From Candidatus Microgenomates bacterium (lineage in GTDB: Bacteria > Patescibacteriota > Microgenomatia > 2-02-FULL-39-11), in assembly GCA_022866885.1 (NCBI GenBank), contig JALHWS010000131.1, forward strand, positions 1-6,424: DNA of 6,424 nt. The letters are read 5' to 3'. A program made the position numbers and the translations under genes. Below are positions 1-4,613 of the stretch, piece by piece; positions within the stretch are counted from its first letter, which is position 1; each line of letters starts with the position of its first letter. Under the pieces are notes generated by a model. The model was given only the letters and a program-made list of their open reading frames with translations, ran no database searches and was not told the DNA's origin.

Positions 1-206
1 ACTTCATGAAGGTGGAATCGCTAGTAATCGCGGATCAGCAGGTCGCGGTGAATACGTTCTCGGGTCTTGCACACACCGCCCGTCAAGCCAACAAAGTCGA
101 GGGTGGCCGATGCCCCGCCTATGGCGGGATGAAGCCAAATTCGGCGATGGGGACTAAGTCGTAACAAGGTATCCCTACTGGAAGGTGGGGATGGATCACC
201 TCCTTT
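1..206 (+). rRNA. rrs: 16S ribosomal RNA, 3' end (5' part outside window)
   Basis: This is the last ~206 nt of the small-subunit rRNA. Visible landmarks are the universal segment TGCACACACCGCCCGTC (68-84), the decoding-site strand AAGTCGTAACAAGGTA (156-171, with the two decoding adenines at 156-157), and helix 45. Helix 45 forms an 8-pair stem (172-179 with 184-191) closed by a GGAA loop at 180-183, which carries the two adenines normally dimethylated by KsgA. The anti-Shine-Dalgarno CACCTCC (198-204) follows. The 3' end is placed by analogy with E. coli (GGATCACCTCCTT). The upper part of helix 44 is about 13 nt shorter than in E. coli by hand count and is capped by CCCGCC-TAT-GGCGGG (114-128). 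No tRNA or 23S follows. Confidence 0.97.
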
Positions 207-222
207 CTATTTTTTTATTAGA

Positions 223-244
223 GAACTTGTGTGCATTCAAGTTC
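223..244 (+). other. hairpin in the 16S trailer
   Basis: GAACTTG (223-229) pairs perfectly with CAAGTTC (238-244) across an 8-nt loop, 17 nt after the 16S end and after a T-rich stretch. It may be part of the precursor processing region of the 16S transcript. Its role is inferred only from position. Confidence 0.4.
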
Positions 245-268
245 CTACCACTTTTTGGTTATTAAGTC

Positions 269-296
269 CGCCAGCTGGCGTTCGCCGGCTGGCGAA
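269..296. repeat. tandem GC-rich hairpins of CGCC-N4-GGCG type
   Basis: Two palindromes lie side by side: CGCC-AGCT-GGCG (269-280) and TTCGCC-GGCT-GGCGAA (281-296). Their halves also pair with each other, so 269-280 and 283-294 can form one 12-pair stem (one G-U). The same core with other loops occurs at 4452-4467 and, with a 3-nt loop, in the 16S helix 44 tip. This looks like a dispersed palindromic repeat rather than a terminator, because no T-run follows. Confidence 0.6.
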
Positions 297-307
297 TAGT
301 AAACAGT

Positions 308-339
308 AAAAAATCCGTCCTATTGAGGGCGGATTTTTT
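308..339 (+). terminator. strong Rho-independent terminator after 16S rRNA
   Basis: A 13-pair stem (308-320 with 327-339, one G-U) closes on a 6-nt loop. The 3' arm ends in six T's and the 5' arm starts with six A's, so it could also work on the minus strand. It lies 101 nt after the 16S 3' end and just before a candidate promoter. This marks the end of the 16S transcription unit. Confidence 0.88.
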
Positions 340-354
340 GTGGGGATTTTGGGG

Positions 355-384
355 TTGACAGAAAAAGGGGGGCAATGGTAAGCT
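355..384 (+). promoter_or_regulatory. candidate sigma70-type promoter for the transketolase unit
   Basis: A perfect -35 box TTGACA (355-360) is followed, after 18 nt, by TAAGCT (379-384). The latter is a weak -10 (three of six consensus bases) but is preceded by TGG (376-378), which fits an extended -10. It sits 15 nt after the terminator, as expected for a new unit. Transcription would start near 391, giving a leader of about 90 nt. Its weak point is the poor -10 hexamer. Confidence 0.5.
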
Positions 385-385
385 T

Positions 386-487
386 ATGACACTTTATGGG
401 GAAGATTACTCAAACCAATCTTCGTATCCCGGGTCCGACGCCGCTTCCGCCGGATGTTTTAAAAGCCCTCTCTTCAGTAACTTATGA
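386..487 (+). CDS. possible 33-codon leader ORF overlapping the transketolase start
   Basis: An ATG at 386 opens 33 codons (beginning MTLYGEDYSNQ, ending SPLFSNL) and stops with TGA at 485-487, sharing ATGA with the transketolase start. A purine run (AAGGGGGG, about 365-372) lies 13 nt upstream of the ATG, rather far for a ribosome binding site. Translational coupling would explain why transketolase has no visible Shine-Dalgarno. Against it: the peptide resembles nothing I know, and the promoter proposed at 355-384 would start transcription after this ATG, so the two calls exclude each other unless transcription begins elsewhere. Confidence 0.2.
   Translation: MTLYGEDYSNQSSYPGSDAASAGCFKSPLFSNL
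401..423 (+). other. leader hairpin upstream of transketolase
   Basis: GAAGATT (401-407) pairs perfectly with AATCTTC (417-423) around a 9-nt loop in the probable 5' untranslated region. I do not recognise it as a known riboswitch. It could be a transcript-end stabiliser or a chance structure. Confidence 0.3.
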
Positions 488-2475
488 TCATTAATTCCAA
501 AACCGGTAAAATCAGGAAAAATTATTCACTCAGGGAGTTAAAAGAAGCCGCCAACTTTATGCGCGGTATTGATCTGGTTGCCTTAAACTGTGCCGGATCC
601 GGTCATACCGGCGGGACTTTGTCCATCATGGACATCACGGCCGCTTTGTATTTGAAAGTGGCCAACCACGATCCGCAAAATCCCGATTGGTCGGATCGTG
701 ACAGGATCGTCTGGTCGGTCGGGCACAAAGCCCCTTCCTTATATATAGGACTTGGAATGAGCGGTTATTTTCCACTTGAAGAAGTAGTGCTTTTGCGCAA
801 ACTCGATAGCCCTTTTCAGGGACACCCGCACTGGCTGAAACTCCCCGGGGTGGAATTTTCCACCGGCTCGCTGGGCCAGGGGATCGGTTTGGCGGTGGGA
901 GCGGCTATTGCCGGTAAGTTAAACAAGAAAAATTATAAAGTTTTTGTCATCACCGGTGACGGCGAGTGGGACGAGGGCAGTATGTGGGAAGCGGCTATGG
1001 AAGCGAGTCATTACAAACTGGATAACCTGCGGGTGATTGTCGATCGCAATTATCTCCAGATAGACGGTTCTACAGAAGAGGTGATGAGGCTTGATCCATT
1101 GGAAAAAAGATTGGCCAGTTTTGGATTTAAAGTCATCTGTGCCGATGGGCATAAGATGGAGAAAATCCTTGAGGCCTTTGCAAGGGCGGATAAAGTTAAA
1201 GGCTGTCCGGTTGCCCTGGTTTTCCGGACAATCAAAGGTAAAGGCGTTTCCTTCATGGAAAATCTGGCCGGCTGGCACGGTAAATCGCCGAATGATGAGC
1301 AATTAATAAAGGCTTTAGAAGAGTTGAAACTAACCGGCAAAATTGATGTTGCCCGATTGAAAGAAAAGGCCGCCGTTTATCAGAAAAAAATGGATTTAAA
1401 AACCGAAAAACAGTTGCCCAAATTTAAAAAAGATTATTTTTGGAACCGGCAGGCAGTTATGAAAGTCGTCATGGAACCGAACCGTTTCGGTTTCGGAAAA
1501 ACCTTGGCCAAGTACGGGAATGATGAAAGAATCGTTTGTCTGGGACTTGATATTTCCGATTCGGTGACCATTTCCAAATTTTATGCCGGACACCCGGAAA
1601 GGAAACAGCGATTTCTTTCGATGGGGATTGCCGAACAAAGCGCGACAACCGTTGCCGGCGGACTGGCCCGTGAAGGCAAACTGCCGGTTCTTTCAACCTA
1701 CGGTGTTTTTTGTTCACAAAGGAATGCCGATCAGATGAGAACGAGTATTTGTTACGGTAATCTCAATGTCTTTTTCGGCGGAGCGCACGGCGGCGTGTCA
1801 GTCGGGGCAGACGGGGCGACCCATCAGGCTCTTGAAGAAATTTCAGTGGTAGGGATTTTACCGAACATGAATTTGGAAGTTCCTTGTGATTCAATTGAGG
1901 CTTTTCGTGCATGCGAGTATCTGCTTTTACAAATTAAAGGTCCTAAATATGTCCGCTTTGCCCGGGAAGCAACACCGGTGGTCACCACCGAAAAAACACC
2001 TTATGTTTTCGGGCACGCCAATGTCATCCGTTTCCGGGGAGAAAAGGCGAATTTTATTGAGGCTTTTGAAACCGTTTTGGGAGAAAAATATAAAAGCGAA
2101 AAAGAAAAAGTAGCCATCATTGCTTGTGGTCCCGAAGTGCCTGAAGCGATGCGGGCGGCCTGGATTTTGAAAAAAGAAAAGGGGATTGAGACAAGGGTGA
2201 TCAACGTGCATACGGTGAAACCTTTGGACAAAGAAACAATTATAAATGCAGCCAAAGACGTCCAAGTGATCGTGACGGCAGAAGAACACCAAAAAGGCGG
2301 TTTCGGCAGTCTGATTTCTTCGGCGGTTATGGAAGCGAATTTAGCCAAAACTCCCAAATTTGCCATGATCGGCGTGAACGACCGCTTCGGTGAATCCGGT
2401 CATCCTTGGGAGCTGATGAAAGTCTTTGGATTAACGGCAGAATTTATTGCCAAAAAGGTTATTGATCTTTTGTAA
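484..2475 (+). CDS. tkt: transketolase, single-chain
   Basis: Thiamine diphosphate (ThDP)-dependent enzyme that moves two-carbon ketol units between sugar phosphates in the non-oxidative pentose phosphate pathway; cytoplasmic, normally a homodimer. The 663 residues match full-length bacterial transketolases, so both halves are fused. The N-terminal ThDP domain has GSGHTGG (H41), GHKAP (H81), GSLGQG (128-133), the ThDP/metal motif GDG (158-160) to DRN (187-189), and GWHG (H265). The pyrimidine domain (~330-500) has GIAEQ with catalytic E384, DGATHQ with D443 and H447, and R491 for phosphate binding. The C-terminal domain (~540-663) has VHTVKPLD and EEHQKGGFGS. HTGG replaces the commoner HPGG, probably a clade trait. 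An in-frame TAA at 478-480 limits the start to ATG 484 or M26 (559). I chose 484 although neither has a Shine-Dalgarno. Confidence 0.96.
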   Translation: MIINSKTGKIRKNYSLRELKEAANFMRGIDLVALNCAGSGHTGGTLSIMDITAALYLKVANHDPQNPDWSDRDRIVWSVGHKAPSLYIGLGMSGYFPLEEVVLLRKLDSPFQGHPHWLKLPGVEFSTGSLGQGIGLAVGAAIAGKLNKKNYKVFVITGDGEWDEGSMWEAAMEASHYKLDNLRVIVDRNYLQIDGSTEEVMRLDPLEKRLASFGFKVICADGHKMEKILEAFARADKVKGCPVALVFRTIKGKGVSFMENLAGWHGKSPNDEQLIKALEELKLTGKIDVARLKEKAAVYQKKMDLKTEKQLPKFKKDYFWNRQAVMKVVMEPNRFGFGKTLAKYGNDERIVCLGLDISDSVTISKFYAGHPERKQRFLSMGIAEQSATTVAGGLAREGKLPVLSTYGVFCSQRNADQMRTSICYGNLNVFFGGAHGGVSVGADGATHQALEEISVVGILPNMNLEVPCDSIEAFRACEYLLLQIKGPKYVRFAREATPVVTTEKTPYVFGHANVIRFRGEKANFIEAFETVLGEKYKSEKEKVAIIACGPEVPEAMRAAWILKKEKGIETRVINVHTVKPLDKETIINAAKDVQVIVTAEEHQKGGFGSLISSAVMEANLAKTPKFAMIGVNDRFGESGHPWELMKVFGLTAEFIAKKVIDLL

Positions 2476-2487
2476 ATTATCAATGTT

Positions 2488-2538
2488 GGAATAGCAGACT
2501 TTAGTCTGCGCCAAACGCGCAATAAATTGCGCTGTTAC
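2488..2538. repeat. double-hairpin REP/BIME-like element between two genes
   Basis: Two hairpins, each with a 7-bp stem and 2-nt loop, lie 7 nt apart: GCAGACT-TT-AGTCTGC (2494-2509) and GCGCAAT-AA-ATTGCGC (2517-2532). Read on the minus strand, the second has the same layout as the first, and the outer flanks (2488-2495 and 2531-2538) pair at seven of eight positions. The whole is therefore an inverted pair of one repeat type. It begins 12 nt after the transketolase stop. The first half (2488-2511) is nearly identical to 3810-3833. Confidence 0.7.
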
Positions 2539-2547
2539 AATTTTTTT
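2513..2547 (+). terminator. possible terminator or attenuator before the aminotransferase
   Basis: The second hairpin of the element can extend to about 10 pairs with one bulged T (2514-2523 with 2526-2536). Four bases later comes a run of seven T's (2541-2547), which leads directly into the Shine-Dalgarno of the next gene. It may reduce read-through from transketolase. The 4-nt gap before the T-run makes this uncertain. Confidence 0.35.
2533..2541 (+). promoter_or_regulatory. possible extended -10 promoter element of the aminotransferase
   Basis: TGT-TACAAT (2533-2541) matches the extended -10 form TGn-TATAAT, with five of six bases in the hexamer. No convincing -35 box lies 16-18 nt upstream, because that stretch is the hairpin repeat. 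Transcription would start near 2548, at the Shine-Dalgarno itself, giving a very short leader. Confidence 0.3.
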
Positions 2548-2553
2548 AAGGAG
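2548..2553 (+). promoter_or_regulatory. Shine-Dalgarno of the aminotransferase
   Basis: AAGGAG lies 7 nt before ATG 2561 and matches the anti-Shine-Dalgarno CCTCC at the 16S 3' end in this same window. It fixes the start codon. Confidence 0.85.
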
Positions 2554-2560
2554 CTATCAT

Positions 2561-3808
2561 ATGAAATCATTTGCTAAAAACTTTAACCGGATCGGTACCG
2601 AAAACGCTTTTGCCGTCGGACCGGAAATTGCCGCCTGGATTGCCAAAGGTTGGGATATCGTCAAAGTCAATATCGGCGAGCCGGGTTGTAACATGGCCAA
2701 TGCTGCAACAGTTGCTGCTATCGAATCGCTTAAACGTCACGAAACCCATTACACCCTTTCGGCCGGTTCTGGGGCTTTTCGCAAGGAAGTAGCCAATTAC
2801 CTCTCCGCTACCCGGGCGGTCAAATTCCACCCCGAAGACATTCTTGCCACACCAGGGGCTAAGCCGGTCATCTCCGGAACGATGTTTATTTTGGTTAACC
2901 CGGGAGACGAAGTGGTTTATCCTTCACCGGCATATCCCATATACGAGTCAATGATTGATTTTGTCGGAGCCAAGAGAGTGCCGATTAGGCTTTGCGAGGA
3001 AAAAGGTTTCCGCTTCGACATTGCGGAGCTGAAAAAACTGGTCAATAAAAAAACTAAGCTTTTGATTATCAACTCGCCAAGCAATCCTACCGGCGGCGTC
3101 TTGGAAAAAGAAGACTTTGCCGAAATTGCCAAGCTGGCCAAAAAATATGACTTCTATATTTTAACCGATGAGATTTATTCCCGACTGGCTTACGGCAATA
3201 ACTTGCGTGTTTCTGCTTTTAAGGGCAACCGTTTGCCGACGACCGAAAGCATCCTTAACCAACCCGGCATGGCCGAGCGGACAGTCCTCATGGACGGTTT
3301 TTCCAAAACCTATCCCATGACCGGACTGCGGTTGGGGTATGCCGCTTCAAAAATAAACGGCTTCATTCCGAAATTTCTGACTTATGCCATCAATTTCTGG
3401 TCCAACCTTCCCGATCCGTGTATGGCGGCTGCAGTAGCGGCGCTGGGGCGTGATCAGTCTGAAGCGCAGGCAGAGGTGGAAAAATACGAGGAAAAAAGGG
3501 ATGTCGCCGTTGACATGTTAAATAAAATTGAAGGAATCCATTGTCATAAGCCAAACGGCGCTTTTTACCTTTTCCCCAATGTGACCGCTGTTTGTAAAAA
3601 ATTGAAATTTAAAGACGCTGAGACGCTTCGGAAATACCTGCTGACTTACGACAAGAAAAACAAAAAGGGCGTAGCAGTTTTAGTCCGCCAGCATTTCGGC
3701 AAAAAACTACCCGGTGAGAAAGAGGAGTACATCCGTATCTCCATCGCCGGCAAAATGGAGGACATCAAAGAAGGCATAAGGAGAATAAAAGAAGCAGTGG
3801 AGAAATAA
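2561..3808 (+). CDS. PLP-dependent aminotransferase, class I/II (aspartate aminotransferase-like)
   Basis: Fold-type I pyridoxal-phosphate enzyme that swaps an amino group between an amino acid and a 2-oxo acid, most often with glutamate/2-oxoglutarate; cytoplasmic dimer. At 415 residues it is full length. Visible family motifs are GEPG near the N-terminus (39-42), THYTLSAG (62-69), ATPGAKPVI (96-104, cofactor phosphate region), SPAYPIY (122-128), SPSNPTGG with N175, TDEIYSRLAYG with D203 (pyridine nitrogen) and Y206, GFSKTYPMTGLRLG with Schiff-base lysine K249 and R257, and RISIAG with R392, which normally grips the substrate alpha-carboxylate. No catalytic residue is missing. Exact substrate (aspartate, alanine, aromatic) cannot be told from this, so no symbol is given. 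It follows transketolase by 85 nt in the same direction, but a hairpin element separates them. Confidence 0.95.
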   Translation: MKSFAKNFNRIGTENAFAVGPEIAAWIAKGWDIVKVNIGEPGCNMANAATVAAIESLKRHETHYTLSAGSGAFRKEVANYLSATRAVKFHPEDILATPGAKPVISGTMFILVNPGDEVVYPSPAYPIYESMIDFVGAKRVPIRLCEEKGFRFDIAELKKLVNKKTKLLIINSPSNPTGGVLEKEDFAEIAKLAKKYDFYILTDEIYSRLAYGNNLRVSAFKGNRLPTTESILNQPGMAERTVLMDGFSKTYPMTGLRLGYAASKINGFIPKFLTYAINFWSNLPDPCMAAAVAALGRDQSEAQAEVEKYEEKRDVAVDMLNKIEGIHCHKPNGAFYLFPNVTAVCKKLKFKDAETLRKYLLTYDKKNKKGVAVLVRQHFGKKLPGEKEEYIRISIAGKMEDIKEGIRRIKEAVEK

Positions 3809-3809
3809 A

Positions 3810-3833
3810 GGAATAGCGGACTTCAGTCCGCGC
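3810..3833. repeat. single-hairpin copy of the post-stop repeat
   Basis: GGAATA, then GCGGACT-TC-AGTCCGC (3816-3831), then GC. It starts 1 nt after the aminotransferase stop codon. It differs from 2488-2511 at three of 24 bases. Two of these are the partners of one stem pair (A-T there, G-C here) and the third is in the loop, so pairing is preserved. No T-run follows, so it is not a normal terminator. Confidence 0.7.
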
Positions 3834-3855
3834 AGGTAGGTCATATATTTTGGAT

Positions 3856-4011
3856 ATGCAAAAGAAAATGGAACTTGCCGAATTGAAGCAGGTCAATATT
3901 GAATTTCAAAAAGGCTTCAAAAATTATCTTCTGAAAACCGGATACAACCCGGATAAACTTTCGGACGCGCAAGCGGAAAAGATTATCCGGAAGATATATC
4001 CTTCACGATAG
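3856..4011 (+). CDS. small hypothetical protein, 51 aa
   Basis: ATG 3856 opens 51 codons ending in TAG at 4009-4011. The product starts MQKKMELAELKQVN and ends KIIRKIYPSR. It is highly charged, lysine-rich, lacks cysteine and tryptophan, and looks mostly helical, with no signal peptide or membrane segment. I do not recognise a family. Codon choice resembles the neighbouring genes rather than the AT-rich GIY-YIG gene, which favours a real gene. An AGGTAGG stretch (3834-3840) is 15 nt from ATG 3856, too far for a good ribosome site, but only 9 nt from an in-frame TTG at 3850, so the protein may begin two residues earlier. It lies in the same direction as the aminotransferase, 47 nt after its stop. 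Confidence 0.5.
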   Translation: MQKKMELAELKQVNIEFQKGFKNYLLKTGYNPDKLSDAQAEKIIRKIYPSR

Positions 4012-4051
4012 GATAAAACTCCTAAGTTTCCCAATTAGTGCGGTAAATTAA

Positions 4052-4094
4052 TGTCATTGCGATCCCGATGGAAATCGGGAGAAGCAATCCCGTT
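4052..4094 (+). repeat. left inverted repeat, hairpin-tipped
   Basis: TGTCATTGCGA (4052-4062) and GCAATCCCGTT (4084-4094) flank a perfect 7-bp stem, TCCCGAT-GGAA-ATCGGGA (4063-4080). ATTGC (4056-4060) pairs with GCAAT (4084-4088) outside it, so the arm folds into one long hairpin with a small internal loop. From memory, repeats beginning TCATTGCGA and ending GCAATC occur in many bacterial genomes. Confidence 0.75.
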
Positions 4095-4140
4095 ACTGCC
4101 AGACCAAATATATATTGTAAAATATCCCAGAAGACATCTT

Positions 4141-4431
4141 ATGACAAAATCTTATTATGTTTATATTATTACCAATTCCCGTAATACAGTTCTTTATATC
4201 GGAGTCACAAGTAATATTACTGCAAGGATATTCCAACATAAAAACAAGTTAGTTTCATCATTCAGCAGTAAATACAATCTGGATAAATTGGTTTACTATG
4301 AAATGTTTGAGGATATTAACATGGCTATAGAAAGAGAAAAGCAAATTAAGGCAGGAAATAGAAAAAAGAAAATTGATCTCATTAAGAAATTTAATCCGGA
4401 CTGGAAAGATCTCTATAGTTTTGTTCTTTAA
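4141..4431 (+). CDS. GIY-YIG nuclease family protein (COG2827-like), 96 aa
   Basis: Small single-domain GIY-YIG protein, a family related to the catalytic domains of homing endonucleases and UvrC, which cut one DNA strand with a metal-dependent Tyr/Arg/Glu centre. Its in vivo role is generally unknown. Visible are the first motif as YVYI (6-9), LYIG (18-21) for the YIG strand, R29 and H33 in the helix, SKYNLDKLVYYE (43-54), AIEREKQIK (62-70) with the likely metal-binding glutamate, and the closing NPDWKDL (85-91). Length is complete for the family. I chose ATG 4141 because the homology begins there. An in-frame ATG at 4051 would add 30 residues read from the left repeat. There is no good Shine-Dalgarno, only AGAAG at 4129-4133. 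Hand-counted GC over three 60-nt lines is ~28%, against ~50% in one transketolase line, which suggests transfer. Confidence 0.88.
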   Translation: MTKSYYVYIITNSRNTVLYIGVTSNITARIFQHKNKLVSSFSSKYNLDKLVYYEMFEDINMAIEREKQIKAGNRKKKIDLIKKFNPDWKDLYSFVL

Positions 4432-4433
4432 TC

Positions 4434-4482
4434 AACGGGATTGCCACGGTCTCCGCCAACCGGCGGATCCCTCGCAATGACA
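4434..4482 (-). repeat. right inverted repeat, hairpin-tipped
   Basis: On the minus strand it reads TGTCATTGCGA (4482 to 4472), then a different hairpin, then GCAATCCCGTT (4444 to 4434). The tip is TCCGCC-AACC-GGCGGA (4452-4467). The outer ATTGC/GCAAT pair (4440-4444 with 4474-4478) is the same as in the left arm. The 11-bp ends are identical to the left arm while the interior is unrelated. Confidence 0.75.
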
Positions 4483-4613
4483 AATAACCGTTATCCATTG
4501 TGTGGTTTCACCCTAGTTTTTTTTACATCAATATAAGAGCACTCTTATCCTTTCCCCGAAAGAATTTCTTTCCATACCCGCATCAGCGTAAATTACGTGC
4601 TTTTTTACTTACC
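4483..4613. other. gene-free convergent spacer with two palindromes
   Basis: This stretch separates the + strand GIY-YIG unit from the minus-strand surface protein gene. It holds an 8-T run (4517-4524) without a strong stem in front, a palindrome ATAAGAG-CA-CTCTTAT (4533-4548), and a second one, GAAAGAA-T-TTCTTTC (4558-4572). I see no coding frame and no convincing terminator for either strand. Confidence 0.5.

Larger units (their letters stand above)
4052..4482 (+). mobile_element. candidate mobile unit: GIY-YIG gene between inverted hairpin repeats
   Basis: Two repeats in opposite orientation enclose one small nuclease gene and nothing else. Each reads, from outside inward, TGTCATTGCGA, a variable hairpin, then GCAATCCCGTT. 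The right arm begins 2 nt after the nuclease stop codon and the left arm ends 46 nt before its start. The outer similarity may reach CGGT on both sides (4041 and 4490) across AT-rich bases of different length. No clear target-site duplication is visible. The gene is AT-rich against its surroundings. Mobility is inferred from this architecture; no transposase is present. Confidence 0.55.

Noticed and set aside
207..483. tRNA or 5S/23S gene after 16S
   Set aside because: I find no cloverleaf, no T-loop consensus and no 23S 5' signature in this spacer.
919..1340. Minus-strand open frames inside the transketolase gene
   Set aside because: They lie opposite a fully motif-supported gene, show no family motifs, and are expected shadows of its codon pattern.
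4093..4123. Promoter for the GIY-YIG gene (TAAAAT at 4118-4123 preceded by TG)
   Set aside because: The region is AT-rich, so such hexamers are expected by chance, and no acceptable -35 box lies at 16-19 nt.
4051..4140. N-terminal extension of the GIY-YIG protein from ATG 4051
   Set aside because: The added 30 residues are a translation of the left repeat arm, no family homology lies there, and the recognisable domain begins at ATG 4141.
2488..4482. CRISPR array
   Set aside because: The repeats are few, irregularly spaced, partly inverted and lack uniform spacers; no cas gene is present.
4580..4606. Plus-strand terminator in front of the T-run at 4601-4606
   Set aside because: Only split 3-bp stems (GCA/TGC and CGT/ACG) with a 4-nt bulge can form, which is too weak to call.
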